Source of the DNA: Achromobacter denitrificans NBRC 15125
GTDB lineage: Bacteria > Pseudomonadota > Gammaproteobacteria > Burkholderiales > Burkholderiaceae_B
Reading direction: 5' to 3'
Assembly: GCF_001571365.1 (NCBI RefSeq)
Contig: NZ_BCTQ01000023.1
Span: forward strand, 49,402 to 113,401
Length of the DNA: 64,000 nt
In this document: piece by piece, positions 10,595 to 19,924 of the stretch
How positions within the stretch are numbered: position 1 is the stretch's first letter
How the letters are laid out: each line of letters opens with the position of its first letter
The notes under the pieces: model-generated
What the model was told of the DNA's origin: nothing
What the model saw: the letters and a program-made list of their open reading frames with translations, nothing else
Databases searched by the model: none
Translations under genes and position numbers: made by a program

Positions 10595-11614
10595 TCAGGC
10601 GCGCTGCTTGAGGATGTCCAACGCCACGTCGACGATCATGTCCTCCTGGCCGCCCACCATGCGGCGCTTGCCCAGTTCGACCAGGATGTCCACCGTCTTC
10701 AACCGATACTTCGCCGCCGCCGCCTCGGCATGGCGCAAGAACGAGCTGTACACGCCCGCATAGCCCAGCGCCAGCGTCTCGCGGTCCACCCGCACCGGAC
10801 GGTCCTGCAACGGGCGCACGATGTCGTCGGCCGCGTCCATGAGCTTGTAGAGATCGGTGCCATGGTTCCAACCCATGCGGTCGATGGCGGCGATGAAGGC
10901 CTCCAGCGGCGCATTGCCCGCGCCGGCGCCCATGCCGGCCAGACTCGCGTCCACGCGGTCGCAGCCCTCTTCCACCGCGACGATGGAGTTGGCCACCCCC
11001 AGGCTCAGGTTGTGGTGGGCATGCATGCCGGTCTGCGTTTCAGGCTTGAGCACATCCTTGAACGCGCGAAAGCGGTCCCGCACATCCTGCATGCCCAGCG
11101 CGCCGCCGGAGTCCACCACGTAGCAGCAGGTCGCGCCGTAGCTCTCCATGAGCTTGGCCTGCCGCGCGAGGGCCTGCGGTTCGGTCATGTGGCTCATCAT
11201 CAGAAAACCCACCGCCTCCATGCCGAGATGGCGGGCATATTCGATGTGCTGCCGGGACACATCGGCCTCGGTGCAGTGCGTGGCCACGCGCACCACGCGC
11301 ACGCCGGCGTCATAGGCGTTCTTCAGGTCGTGCACGGTGCCGATGCCGGGCAGCAGCAGCGTCGCGATCCTGGCGTGCTTGACCACGCTGGCCACGGCCT
11401 CGATCCATTCCAGATCGGTGTGCGCGCCAAAACCGTAGTTGAAACTCGATCCCTGCAGGCCGTCGCCATGCGCGACCTCGATGGAATCCACTTTGGCGTC
11501 ATCCAGCGCCTGGGCGATCCGCCTGGCGTCTTCAACGCTGTATTGATGACGGATGGCGTGGCTGCCATCGCGCAGCGTCACGTCGGAAATGTAGATTTTC
11601 TTGGCTTGATTCAT
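10595..11614 (-). CDS. mhpE: 4-hydroxy-2-oxovalerate aldolase
   Basis: A 339-residue class II pyruvate aldolase of the DmpG/BphI/MhpE family. It cleaves 4-hydroxy-2-oxovalerate to pyruvate and acetaldehyde. The N-terminal [16 protein letters not shown] carries the active-site Arg15, Asp16 and His20. The C-terminal half includes [16 protein letters not shown] and the helical communication domain that contacts the partner dehydrogenase. Length is normal. It lies 15 bases downstream of the acetaldehyde dehydrogenase gene. In known systems the two proteins form a complex that channels acetaldehyde. No 2-hydroxypentadienoate hydratase gene is nearby. Confidence 0.95.
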   Translation of the reverse strand: MNQAKKIYISDVTLRDGSHAIRHQYSVEDARRIAQALDDAKVDSIEVAHGDGLQGSSFNYGFGAHTDLEWIEAVASVVKHARIATLLLPGIGTVHDLKNAYDAGVRVVRVATHCTEADVSRQHIEYARHLGMEAVGFLMMSHMTEPQALARQAKLMESYGATCCYVVDSGGALGMQDVRDRFRAFKDVLKPETQTGMHAHHNLSLGVANSIVAVEEGCDRVDASLAGMGAGAGNAPLEAFIAAIDRMGWNHGTDLYKLMDAADDIVRPLQDRPVRVDRETLALGYAGVYSSFLRHAEAAAAKYRLKTVDILVELGKRRMVGGQEDMIVDVALDILKQRA

Positions 11615-11629
11615 GGTGTGTTGCCGCTC

Positions 11630-12586
11630 TCAAACAGCCACGGTGGTTGCCAGCATGCGCTTGGCCATGTGTTCCGCGGTGCGCAGACCCGCGCTGGTCA
11701 TGATGTCCAGGTTGCCGGCGTAGGCCGGCAGATAGTGGGCCGCGCCTTCAACTTCCAGGAAGATCGAGGTCTTCAGTCCCGTGAGCGCATCGCCCACGCC
11801 AGGCAGGCGCACCGGCGTGTCGATACGGTCGAACTGCACCCGCTGCTTCATACGGTAGCCGGGCACGTAGGCCTGCACGGCGGCCGCCATCTCCTCGATC
11901 GAACGGGCGATCGCGTCTTCGTCGGCCAGCTCGCTCAGCGTATAGACGGTGTCGCGCATGATCAGCGGCGGCTCGGCCGGGTTCAGCACAATGATGGCCT
12001 TGCCCTTGGTGGCGCCGCCCACCGCTTCGATCGCCCTGGACGTGGTCTCGGTGAACTCGTCGATGTTGGCGCGCGTGCCGGGGCCCGCGCTCTTGCTGGA
12101 GATCGACGCCACGATTTCGCCATAGTGCACTTTGGCGACGCGCGACACGGCCGCCACCATCGGAATCGTCGCCTGGCCGCCGCACGTCACCATGTTCACG
12201 TTCAGCGCGTCCAGGTGCGCCTCGCCATTGACCACGGGAATGCAATACGGGCCGATGGCGGCGGGCGTGAGATCCACCATGCGGATTCCGGGCTTGAGGG
12301 CGCGCAGGAAGGCATCGTTCTTCACATGCGCGCCGGCGCTGGTGGCATCGAACACAAAGTCAATCTCTTGGAAGACCGGCAGCCGCGCCAGGCCTTCGAC
12401 GCCCTCGTGCGTGGTGGCCACGCCCAGGCGCGCCGCGCGGGCCAGGCCGTCCGATTGCGGGTCGATGCCGACCATCGCCCCGATTTCGATGTGTTGCCCA
12501 TGGCGCAGGATCTTGATCATCAGATCCGTGCCGATGTTGCCGCTGCCAATGATGGCGGCCTTGAGTTTGCGTTGGGTGTTCGACAC
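11630..12586 (-). CDS. mhpF: Acetaldehyde dehydrogenase (acylating)
   Basis: A 318-residue enzyme of the DmpF/BphJ/MhpF family that oxidises acetaldehyde to acetyl-CoA with NAD+ and CoA. The nucleotide motif [11 protein letters not shown] is at residues 12-22 and the catalytic Cys135 is in [13 protein letters not shown]. Downstream motifs [19 protein letters not shown] and [15 protein letters not shown] match the family. It is the first gene of the minus-strand group and is closely followed by its partner aldolase. An AT-rich region with repeated TATCAAT motifs lies upstream and likely holds the promoter and operator. Confidence 0.96.
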   Translation of the reverse strand: MSNTQRKLKAAIIGSGNIGTDLMIKILRHGQHIEIGAMVGIDPQSDGLARAARLGVATTHEGVEGLARLPVFQEIDFVFDATSAGAHVKNDAFLRALKPGIRMVDLTPAAIGPYCIPVVNGEAHLDALNVNMVTCGGQATIPMVAAVSRVAKVHYGEIVASISSKSAGPGTRANIDEFTETTSRAIEAVGGATKGKAIIVLNPAEPPLIMRDTVYTLSELADEDAIARSIEEMAAAVQAYVPGYRMKQRVQFDRIDTPVRLPGVGDALTGLKTSIFLEVEGAAHYLPAYAGNLDIMTSAGLRTAEHMAKRMLATTVAV

Positions 12587-12659
12587 GTGGCTCCTTCCTC
12601 TTTCCTGGCATCGTTCTGTGCTTCGACGTGGGAGCGAGTGTAGGGAGGTTTTTTTAAAT

Positions 12660-12693
12660 TATCAATATATAAGTATCAATCTCATATAGTGAG
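12660..12693. promoter_or_regulatory. Candidate operator/promoter region for the aldehyde dehydrogenase operon
   Basis: An AT-rich island between divergent genes. TATCAAT occurs at 12660-12666 and again at 12674-12680, one and a third helix turns apart. It is followed by the near-palindrome CTCATATAGTGAG at 12681-12693. Such repeats ahead of a gene group with its own IclR regulator suggest an operator. The binding protein is inferred. Confidence 0.45.
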
Positions 12694-12780
12694 TAAAAAG
12701 GCTAGCGCCAGCAGGCGGCCTGAATCCGGCGCGCCTCCGAGGCCCGGCTAAAATTGCCCGATTCTTCAAATAGCCGCTCC

Positions 12781-13971
12781 ATGCAACGCCCTTCTCCCGC
12801 CCATCTCCCGCCTCTGGACCCCGCCGCCCAGGAACACAGCGCCGCCATGGCTGCCCACCTGCGCGACGCCATCATGGCCAATGGCGGCTGGCTGCCCTTC
12901 GACCGCTGGATGGCGCAGGCGCTGTACGCGCCCGGGCTGGGCTATTACGCGGCGGGCAACGTCAAGCTGGCCGATGCGGATGGCGACGCCCGCGCGCCGG
13001 CCGGCGACTTCGTCACCGCCCCCCAGCTGACGCCGCTGTTCGCCCGCACCCTGGCGCGCCAGGCCGCCCAGGTGCTGCGCCAGACCGGCACCGACGCCGT
13101 GCTGGAATTCGGCGCCGGCACCGGCGCGCTGGCCGAAGGCGTGCTGGGCGAACTGGACGCGATGGGGCTGGCGCAGACCCGCTACCTGATCCTGGAAGTG
13201 TCCGCCGACCTCCGCGCGCGCCAGGCCGAAAGGCTGGCGGCGTATGGCGACCGCGTGCAGTGGCTGGATGCGCTGCCCGCCGCCTTCGCCGGCTGCGTAC
13301 TGGCCAACGAAGTCCTGGACGCGATGCCCATTTCGATTTTCCGCTGGAGCGAGGACGGGAGCACGGTGCTGGAACGCGGCGTGGCGCTGGACGCCTCCCA
13401 GGCATTCGCGTGGGACGACCGGCCCGCGCCGCCCGAGCTGGCGGCCGCCGTCGCCGGCCGCATGCCGGCGCTGCCCGGCTACATGTCCGAAATCAATCTG
13501 CAAGGCGAGGCCTGGATCGCCGCGATGGGCAGCTGGCTCGAACGGGGCGCCGCGCTGCTGGTGGACTATGGCTTCCCCCGCGGCGAGTATTACCATCCGC
13601 AGCGGGCGGGCGGCACGCTCATGTGCCATCTGCGGCATCACGCGCACGGCGATCCGTTCACCGCGCCGGGCCTGCAGGACATCACCGCGCACGTCGACTT
13701 CACCGCGATGGCCGATGCCGCGCTGGCGGCCGGCCTGCAAGTCCTGGGCTATACCTCGCAGGCCCGCTTCCTGATGAATGCGGGGCTGATGGACCTGCTG
13801 GCCCAGCTCGATCCCGCGGATGTGCAGAACTACGCGAAAACCGTCGCCCCGGTGCAGAAGCTGCTGTCCGAAGCGGAAATGGGCGAGCTGTTCAAGGTGC
13901 TGGCGGTGGGACGCGGCATGACCGAGCCGCTGACGGGTTTCTCCCGCGGCGACCGACTGGGCAAGCTATAG
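12781..13971 (+). CDS. Class I SAM-dependent methyltransferase, MidA/NDUFAF7 family
   Basis: A 396-residue cytoplasmic protein of the family that includes mitochondrial NDUFAF7 (MidA). NDUFAF7 methylates an arginine of a complex I subunit; the bacterial targets are mostly unproved. Visible family features are GDFVTAPQLTPLFARTLA, the SAM-binding VLEFGAGTGALAEGVL, VLANEVLDAMP, and LLVDYGFPRGEYYHP later in the chain. ATG 12781 is preferred over an upstream in-frame TTG. The gene converges with cca, five bases away, and diverges from the aldehyde dehydrogenase operon. Confidence 0.9.
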   Translation: MQRPSPAHLPPLDPAAQEHSAAMAAHLRDAIMANGGWLPFDRWMAQALYAPGLGYYAAGNVKLADADGDARAPAGDFVTAPQLTPLFARTLARQAAQVLRQTGTDAVLEFGAGTGALAEGVLGELDAMGLAQTRYLILEVSADLRARQAERLAAYGDRVQWLDALPAAFAGCVLANEVLDAMPISIFRWSEDGSTVLERGVALDASQAFAWDDRPAPPELAAAVAGRMPALPGYMSEINLQGEAWIAAMGSWLERGAALLVDYGFPRGEYYHPQRAGGTLMCHLRHHAHGDPFTAPGLQDITAHVDFTAMADAALAAGLQVLGYTSQARFLMNAGLMDLLAQLDPADVQNYAKTVAPVQKLLSEAEMGELFKVLAVGRGMTEPLTGFSRGDRLGKL

Positions 13972-13976
13972 CGGCG

Positions 13977-15089
13977 CTATGGCGAGGCGGCGTCCGCGCG
14001 CAGGCGCTCCAGCCTGGCTTCGCGCACGCTTTCCTTGATGCGCGCCGGATCGCCGGCGCAGGCTTTCGCGATCGCGCCCGCGTCCACGCCGCGCACCGCG
14101 GCCACGCGCAAGCGCCACGCCGCCCGGTCCACGGGCTGGCGCACCGACGCGGCCTCCAGAAGATCGAAGAATCGTTCCGGCTTGCGCAGCGCGTCGGCGC
14201 GCTCCATCAGAACCAGTTGCGCGACGATGGGATCCGCATGCTGCGTGGAAGCGTCCAGGCCGGCCAGCACCTCGGGCAGCAGCCGCGCGTAGTCGTTGCA
14301 TTCCGTGGGCACGCGCAGCCGGCGGCCCAGGGCCTCGCGCTCGGGCGTCAGGCGGCACAGCAACGCGTAGCGGCCCGGCAAGGACAGGCCCATGCCGGCC
14401 GCGCGATCGACGTCCGCGGCCACCTCGTCCACGCCTTGCAGCTCCGGCATCACCCTCGCCAGCGCGCCGCAAGCCTGCAGGACGCCCAGCATGCGCGAGG
14501 GCGTCGCCGCCATCAGGCCGCGCGACAGTTCTTTCCAGACCCGCTCGGCCACCAGCGCGTCGGCCTCGCCGGCCTCGACCATGCGCCGGCATAGTTCCAG
14601 CGTCTCGGGCGCGATGGTGAAATCGCCGAAGCGCGCCGCGAAGCGTCCCAGCCGCAGGATGCGCACGGGGTCTTCCTCGAAGGCCTCGCCCACGTGGCGC
14701 AGGACCCGGCCCCGCACGTCGGCCTCGCCGCCCAGGGGATCGATCAGGCCGCCCTCCGGCGTCTGCGCAATGGCGTTGACCGTCAGGTCGCGGCGGCGCA
14801 GGTCTTCTTCGAGCGTGACGTCGGCGCCGGTGTAGAACGTGAAGCCTTTGTAGCCCCGCCCCGATTTGCGCTCGGTGCGCGCCAGCGCGTATTCCTCTTT
14901 GCTGCGGGGATGCAGGAAAACAGGGAAATCGCCGCCCACCGGGATGAAGCCCCGCCGCGCCATCTCTTCGGGCGTGGCGCCCACGACCACCCAGTCATGG
15001 TCGCCGGGCGGCAGGCCGAGCAGCGCGTCGCGCACCGCACCGCCTACGACATAGACCTGCAAGCCCTCTGTAGCCGAATCCCGGCTCAT
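13977..15089 (-). CDS. cca: CCA tRNA nucleotidyltransferase
   Basis: A 370-residue class II nucleotidyltransferase that adds or repairs the CCA end of tRNAs. The head domain carries [26 protein letters not shown] with the metal-binding aspartates of the G[SG]-like motif. Then come [10 protein letters not shown] and the [14 protein letters not shown] helix (here [14 protein letters not shown]). It is shorter than the E. coli enzyme (about 410 residues) and shows no clear C-terminal HD phosphohydrolase domain. Its ATG overlaps the stop of the upstream lytic transglycosylase gene (ATGA), so they are translationally coupled. Confidence 0.94.
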   Translation of the reverse strand: MSRDSATEGLQVYVVGGAVRDALLGLPPGDHDWVVVGATPEEMARRGFIPVGGDFPVFLHPRSKEEYALARTERKSGRGYKGFTFYTGADVTLEEDLRRRDLTVNAIAQTPEGGLIDPLGGEADVRGRVLRHVGEAFEEDPVRILRLGRFAARFGDFTIAPETLELCRRMVEAGEADALVAERVWKELSRGLMAATPSRMLGVLQACGALARVMPELQGVDEVAADVDRAAGMGLSLPGRYALLCRLTPEREALGRRLRVPTECNDYARLLPEVLAGLDASTQHADPIVAQLVLMERADALRKPERFFDLLEAASVRQPVDRAAWRLRVAAVRGVDAGAIAKACAGDPARIKESVREARLERLRADAASP

Positions 15090-17215
15090 GGGATCGAGGT
15101 GCTTTCGGCGCCCAGCGGCACGACGTTGCCCAGGCGTTCCTTCAAGGACTGGGGCTGGCCGCTGAACATCGCCGCGTAATACACCGAGTTGGACATCACG
15201 TTCTTCACGTAAGTGCGGGTTTCATTGAAGGGGATCGTCTCGGCGAAGATGGCGCCTTCCACCGGATGCGAGAACGTCGAGCGCCAGTTGTGCGGGCGCC
15301 GCGGGCCGGCGTTGTAGCCCGCGCTGGCCAGCATCTGCGAACCGTTAAGGTCGCGCAGCACCATGTTCAGGTAATTGGTGCCGAGCTCGGTGTTGGTGTC
15401 GAAGTCGTTCACGCTATCGGGCGTGAAGTTGCTCATGCCGATCTTGCCCGCCACCCATTTGGCGGTGGCCGGCATCAGCTGCATCAGGCCGGAGGCGCCC
15501 ACGTGCGAACGGGCATCCATGATGAAGCGGGATTCCTGGCGGATCAGGCCGTAGACCCAGGCCGGATCCAGCGCGATGGCATTGGCCTTGGCGGTGACGC
15601 GGCCCTCGAACGGCGCGATGAAGCGCTGGCTGAAATCGACTTCCTTTTCGGTGCGGTCGGAGGTATTGACCACGCGGTCGTAGATGTTCTCGGCGCGGGC
15701 CAGTTCGGCGGCCGCCAGGAGCTGGCGGTCGCTCATGCCGCGCAGGCTGAAGTTCCATTCGGGCACGGCTTCGGAGCGCCAGCCCAGGCGGAACAGCTGC
15801 ACGGCGCGGCGCAGGCCCGGATTGGCGCGGGCCTCGGCGATCTCCTGGTCGCTGATGGGCGCGGGACGCGGCGGCACGTTGATGCGCCGGCCCAGTTCCT
15901 CGGCGGCCAGCTGGCCGTAGAAATCGAAGCGGTCCGCGATGCTGGCGTAGGCCGCGGCGGCCTGTTCCGTGTTGCCGCGGGCGGCCTGCCCGCGCGCCTT
16001 CCAGTACACCCACGACGTATCCGCCTGCTGCGAGGCCGGCATCTGCTCGATGGACTCGATCACCCACTTCCAGTCGATCTTGGGCTGGCGCAGGGCGGCG
16101 CGCACCTTCCAGGCGGCGTTGTATTCCGTCATGCGGATATGGCCGGCCTCGTGGTACCAATCGTCCGCCCGGCTGTCCAGGTTCAACGCGGCCACCAGCG
16201 CATACTGCCCGCGCACCCAGGCCAGGTTCGACTTGGCCATGGCCTTGGACCATTCCGCGGACTTGGCCCATTCGCGGCGCAGATAGGAATCGGCCACGCT
16301 GACGTCGGAGCGCGCCAGGCGGGCCAGCGCGATGGTCACCAGTTCCTTCTCGTTGCGGCCCACGGGCAGACGGTCCTGGCGCGTCAGCCACTTCATGGGA
16401 TCCTTCATGAGCTGGTCGTAGGTTTTCAGGTCCTGCGGCTCGAACATGTATTGCGCGAACTTGCGCGCGTCGGTCGTCTTGTTGGCCTCGATGGCATCGC
16501 GCAGCTGGGGTTCCAGTTGCTCCCAGCCGAGGATGCCGTCGGCCACGAGCTGGTCGTACAGCGCCCAGCAGGCGCCGCCCGGCGCGAACACCGCCACGGC
16601 CTGCGCCGCGGTGGCGCGCTGCCCGGTCATGTGGCGGCCGTCCAGGATGGCGCATTCGATCTGGGCGTTGCTGTTCCGCACGGGCGCGAGCTTGCGCACG
16701 GTTTCGAAGTCGCCGCTGCGCGCGGCCGCGAGCAGCCAGTCGGCGCGCAGCCGGTCGGCCAGGTAGGCGTCGGGATTGTTGTTGATGAACTGCTGCAGCG
16801 CGGCGGTGGGCCGGCCGGTGGCGGGCGGCGTCCAGAGTTGGTAGCGCAGCAGCCAGTATTCCGGGTACATGCCCAGAGGGTCGGGCTTGGCTTGCGGCAC
16901 CAGCGCGCCCAGGACCGACCATTGCTTGCGGTTCATGGCCTCGCGCGCGGCGACCACGGCGGCCAGCGCCGGCGTGTCGGCCGTGGGAGGCAGGCCCGCC
17001 AGCACCGCCGGCGGCACCGAGATCACGGGCTGCGCGGCCTGGACGGCGGGCTGCGGCTGGATGTTGACGGCCGCGCTGCGCTGTTGCGCGTCCACCGGCG
17101 CGCAGGCCGCGGTGAAAAGCGCCACCAGCGGCAACCATCGGCGCAGGCCGGACCCGGCCTCGGCGGCGATGCGCTCGGTTTTCTGATACCGTCCGGGTTG
17201 GAGAGTCTGTGTCAT
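15086..17215 (-). CDS. slt: Soluble lytic murein transglycosylase (Slt70 type)
   Basis: A 709-residue periplasmic enzyme that cleaves peptidoglycan glycan strands with formation of 1,6-anhydro sugars. A signal sequence is visible ([16 protein letters not shown]); the TAAC could be a weak lipobox. A long helical repeat domain forms most of the protein. The C-terminal catalytic domain shows [20 protein letters not shown], with Glu as the general acid, then [14 protein letters not shown] and [18 protein letters not shown] 17215 is chosen because GAGGGG lies 8 bases upstream. It is followed in overlap by cca. Confidence 0.94.
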   Translation of the reverse strand: MTQTLQPGRYQKTERIAAEAGSGLRRWLPLVALFTAACAPVDAQQRSAAVNIQPQPAVQAAQPVISVPPAVLAGLPPTADTPALAAVVAAREAMNRKQWSVLGALVPQAKPDPLGMYPEYWLLRYQLWTPPATGRPTAALQQFINNNPDAYLADRLRADWLLAAARSGDFETVRKLAPVRNSNAQIECAILDGRHMTGQRATAAQAVAVFAPGGACWALYDQLVADGILGWEQLEPQLRDAIEANKTTDARKFAQYMFEPQDLKTYDQLMKDPMKWLTRQDRLPVGRNEKELVTIALARLARSDVSVADSYLRREWAKSAEWSKAMAKSNLAWVRGQYALVAALNLDSRADDWYHEAGHIRMTEYNAAWKVRAALRQPKIDWKWVIESIEQMPASQQADTSWVYWKARGQAARGNTEQAAAAYASIADRFDFYGQLAAEELGRRINVPPRPAPISDQEIAEARANPGLRRAVQLFRLGWRSEAVPEWNFSLRGMSDRQLLAAAELARAENIYDRVVNTSDRTEKEVDFSQRFIAPFEGRVTAKANAIALDPAWVYGLIRQESRFIMDARSHVGASGLMQLMPATAKWVAGKIGMSNFTPDSVNDFDTNTELGTNYLNMVLRDLNGSQMLASAGYNAGPRRPHNWRSTFSHPVEGAIFAETIPFNETRTYVKNVMSNSVYYAAMFSGQPQSLKERLGNVVPLGAESTSIP

Positions 17216-17256
17216 GCCCTGCCCCTCATGCACGGGCCATGCCGCAAGCCCGCCTG

Positions 17257-17301
17257 CCGGCCGTCCGCATGCTGGCAATCCGCATGCCGGCCATCCGCAC
17301 A
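17257..17301. repeat. Three tandem 15-bp repeats in a divergent promoter region
   Basis: Units CCGGCCGTCCGCATG (17257-17271), CTGGCAATCCGCATG (17272-17286) and CCGGCCATCCGCACA (17287-17301) lie head to tail between the divergent slt and cyclo-ligase genes. They may be a simple repeat or a set of protein-binding sites on one face of the helix. Confidence 0.6.
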
Positions 17302-17337
17302 TCCGCCATCTTTGTCCATCCCCATCACAGCCACCGC

Positions 17338-18012
17338 ATGACTACGCAAAATACTCCAGAGGATACCGCAGTCCAGCTACGCACGCGATTGCGGAAAATG
17401 CGCGCAGAACTGCCGGAAGACCAGCGCAGCCGCGGCGGCCTGCTGATGCGCGCCCGGCTGTTCACCTGGCTGAACGTGGCCCGCGACGAAGCCGTCCGCG
17501 CCGGCCGCCCGGCGCCCGCCACCGTGGCCGCCTTCTGGCCCATGGCGGACGAGCCCGACCTGCGCCCCCTGCTGCAGCAATGGGTCGATGGCGGCGTGGC
17601 GGTGGCGCTGCCGGTGGTGCGGGAACGCAACGCGCCGCTGGCGTTCCTGCCCTGGACGCCGGACGCCGAGCTTCGCGCCGGCCCCTACGGCATCCAGGAG
17701 CCGGTCCATGGCGCCGAAGTGCTTCCCGACGTGGTGCTGGTGCCGACCCTGGGCTATACCGAACACGGCGACCGCCTGGGCTACGGCGGCGGCTATTACG
17801 ACCGCAGCCTGGCCGCCCTGCGCGAGCGCGGCCATCCGTTCATCGCGATCGGCATCGCCTGGAGCTGCGGCGAACTGGACCCGGGCTACCAGCCCGCGGC
17901 CCATGATTTCCCGCTGGACGCCGTGCTGACCCAGGACGGCTGGGTGCCCCAGGCACCGCTGGAACAGGGGGGAGCCGGCGGCACCACCCTGCACAGCTAC
18001 CGGATGAACTGA
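17338..18012 (+). CDS. 5-formyltetrahydrofolate cyclo-ligase
   Basis: A 224-residue enzyme that uses ATP to convert 5-formyl-THF to 5,10-methenyl-THF, returning a storage form of folate to one-carbon metabolism. The conserved C-terminal block is clear: VVLVPTLGYTEHGDRLGYGGGYYDRSLA, containing the ATP-binding GYGGGYYDR motif. The N-terminal basic LRTRLRKMRAEL helix is typical. ATG 17338 gives the normal length; the frame is open further upstream through the 15-bp repeats, which argues against those starts. In many proteobacteria this gene lies beside the 6S RNA gene; I saw no 6S candidate here. Confidence 0.93.
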   Translation: MTTQNTPEDTAVQLRTRLRKMRAELPEDQRSRGGLLMRARLFTWLNVARDEAVRAGRPAPATVAAFWPMADEPDLRPLLQQWVDGGVAVALPVVRERNAPLAFLPWTPDAELRAGPYGIQEPVHGAEVLPDVVLVPTLGYTEHGDRLGYGGGYYDRSLAALRERGHPFIAIGIAWSCGELDPGYQPAAHDFPLDAVLTQDGWVPQAPLEQGGAGGTTLHSYRMN

Positions 18013-18035
18013 CGCACCAGCATCGCCCGGCGACT

Positions 18036-18052
18036 TGCACCAAAACGGTGCA
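18036..18052. promoter_or_regulatory. NtrC-type enhancer dyad
   Basis: TGCACC (18036-18041), a 5-base spacer, then GGTGCA (18047-18052) is a perfect match to the classic NtrC binding dyad as known from glnA enhancers. It lies about 370 bp upstream of the sigma-54 promoter at 18422, a workable enhancer distance. NtrC control is inferred from the match plus this pairing. Confidence 0.75.
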
Positions 18053-18421
18053 TGATGTAACATAGCGGGCTTCGGCCTCGATCCGAGGCCGCCGCAGTTC
18101 CCCGCCCGCAACCCCTACGCCCGCGGCATCAGCCCCCGGCGGATTGCGGCCCGTTCCGCCCCCTTCCCGCATTCCCGCCGCGCCTTGCGCGCGGCGCGCC
18201 CGGCGTCATGGCGCCTTTGCCTGCCGCCGCCCATCCGATGCAGCCGGCCGGCCTCCGCGCCCGCCGTTCTGCCGCCCCTTCCACCCCTCGGCGCGCGCCT
18301 CGTCCGCGCCGCGGCCGGCGCTTGCGCCATAAGCCCATTCCCGCGCGTCAACCGACACGGGGATGGCGTTCCAACGTCCTTGGGAGGATATTGTCCCAAG
18401 AGGTCCCCGCTCCGGCAAAGC
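18053..18421. other. Upstream region of the ATP-grasp operon
   Basis: A gene-free, very GC-rich stretch between an NtrC-type site and a sigma-54 promoter. It contains a short hairpin, GGCCTCG-ATC-CGAGGCC (18074-18090), which may end transcription of the cyclo-ligase gene although no T run follows. It also contains the inverted repeat listed separately at 18379-18400. Nothing else was recognised. Confidence 0.5.
18379..18400. promoter_or_regulatory. Inverted repeat just upstream of the sigma-54 promoter
   Basis: CTTGGGA (18379-18385) and TCCCAAG (18394-18400) are separated by 8 bases and end 21 bases upstream of the -24 element. Arms of seven perfect bases suggest an operator for an unidentified protein, or a bend site between enhancer and promoter. 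Confidence 0.5.
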
Positions 18422-18437
18422 TGGCACGCGGGTTGCT
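18422..18437 (+). promoter_or_regulatory. Sigma-54 (-24/-12) promoter
   Basis: TGGCACG (18422-18428), four bases, then TTGCT (18433-18437) matches the RpoN consensus TGGCACG-N4-TTGCW without mismatch. Transcription would begin near 18448, about 45 bases before the ATP-grasp gene. Together with the NtrC-type dyad upstream, it predicts induction under nitrogen limitation. Confidence 0.85.
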
Positions 18438-18491
18438 TGTTTCGCAGGGGCCGCGCGCCAGCCGGCCGCCAGCACCAGTACCGGAGGAGCC

Positions 18492-19922
18492 ATGAAGGAC
18501 AGAACATCCCGTCCCGCCGCCTATGACGAAATGCACGACAGCACCGGCGGCATACGCTCCCATTACCAGGCCTTCGAGCGCTGGCATGCCGAGCAGTCCG
18601 CGGAGGCCATGGCCGTGCGCCGGCTCGAAGCGGACCTGAGCTTTCGCCGGGTCGGCATCACCTTCTCGGTCGCGGGCGACGCCGCCGGCACCGAGCGCCT
18701 GATCCCCTTCGACCTGATCCCCAGGATCATTCCCGCCGACGAATGGCGCCTCCTGGAAGCCGGCCTGAAGCAGCGCGTGCGCGCGCTGAACATGTTCATC
18801 CACGACATCTACCACGGGCACGACATCGTGCGCGCCGGCGTGGTGCCCGCCGAGCAGGTGTTCCTGAATGCGCAGTACCGTCCGGAAATGCAGGACGTGG
18901 ACGTGGCCGAGGACATCTACTGCCACATCGCCGGCGTGGACATCGTGCGCGCCGGCGCGGGCGAGTTCTACGTGCTGGAAGACAACCTGCGCGTGCCCTC
19001 CGGCGTGTCCTACATGCTGGAGAACCGCAAGATGTCGATGCGGCTGATGCCCGACGCCTTCAGCCGCATCAAGGTGGAGCCGGTCGCGCACTACCCCGAC
19101 CTGCTGCTGGACAACCTGCGCGAGGTGGCCCCGCACGGCGGCGACGATCCCACCGTGGTGGTGCTGACCCCGGGCATGTACAACTCGGCCTACTTCGAAC
19201 ACGCCTTCCTGGCCCAGCAGATGGGCGTGGAGCTGGTCGAGGGCCAGGACCTGTTCGTCGAACAGAACACCGTCTACATGCGCACCACGCAAGGCCCCCG
19301 CAAGGTGGACGTGATCTACCGCCGGCTCGACGACGACTTCCTCGACCCCCTGTCGTTTCGCGCCGATTCCGCGCTGGGCGTGCCCGGCCTGCTGTCGGTG
19401 TACCGCGCCGGCCGCGTCACGCTGGCCAACGCCATCGGCACCGGCATCGCGGACGACAAGTCCACCTACCTGCACGTGCCGGACATGATCCGCTTCTATC
19501 TGGGCGAAGAGCCGGTGCTGTCCAACGTGCCGACCTGGCGCTGCAGCCGGCCCGAGGAACTGTCGCACGTGCTGGCCCACATGCACGAACTGGTGGTGAA
19601 GGAGGTCCACGGCTCGGGCGGCTACGGCATGCTGGTGGGCCCCTCGGCCTCGCGCGCGGAGGTCGACGCCTTCCGCGAGCGGGTGCGCGCCAATCCCGCC
19701 AACTACATCGCGCAGCCCACGCTGGCGCTCTCCACGGTGCCGACCTATGTGGAATCCGGCGTGGCGCCGCGCCACGTGGACCTGCGCCCGTACGTCCTGT
19801 GCGGCAAGGATATCCGGACCGTGCCCGGCGGCCTGTGCCGCGTGGCGCTGACCGAAGGTTCGCTGGTCGTCAACAGCAGCCAGGGCGGCGGCACCAAGGA
19901 CACCTGGGTACTGGAGGACTGA
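18492..19922 (+). CDS. Circularly permuted ATP-grasp protein (DUF404/DUF407 type)
   Basis: A 476-residue protein of the circularly permuted type 2 ATP-grasp group, thought to ligate amino or carboxyl groups in peptide synthesis. Motifs of the family are visible: VLEDNLRVPSGVSYMLENR near residue 160, VIYRRLDDDFLDPL near 275, and VHGSGGYGMLVGP near 375. GGAGGAG precedes ATG 18492. It opens a tight operon: alpha-E protein (2-base gap), transglutaminase-like protein and Anbu peptidase follow. This set was recognised by comparative genomics as a predicted peptide-tagging or peptide-processing system; its product is unknown. Expression is probably RpoN-dependent. Confidence 0.9.
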   Translation: MKDRTSRPAAYDEMHDSTGGIRSHYQAFERWHAEQSAEAMAVRRLEADLSFRRVGITFSVAGDAAGTERLIPFDLIPRIIPADEWRLLEAGLKQRVRALNMFIHDIYHGHDIVRAGVVPAEQVFLNAQYRPEMQDVDVAEDIYCHIAGVDIVRAGAGEFYVLEDNLRVPSGVSYMLENRKMSMRLMPDAFSRIKVEPVAHYPDLLLDNLREVAPHGGDDPTVVVLTPGMYNSAYFEHAFLAQQMGVELVEGQDLFVEQNTVYMRTTQGPRKVDVIYRRLDDDFLDPLSFRADSALGVPGLLSVYRAGRVTLANAIGTGIADDKSTYLHVPDMIRFYLGEEPVLSNVPTWRCSRPEELSHVLAHMHELVVKEVHGSGGYGMLVGPSASRAEVDAFRERVRANPANYIAQPTLALSTVPTYVESGVAPRHVDLRPYVLCGKDIRTVPGGLCRVALTEGSLVVNSSQGGGTKDTWVLED

Positions 19923-19924
19923 AC

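Noticed and set aside
17216..18012. 6S RNA gene next to the cyclo-ligase gene
   Set aside because: The neighbourhood is typical in other proteobacteria, but no long closing stem with a central bubble was seen on either side.
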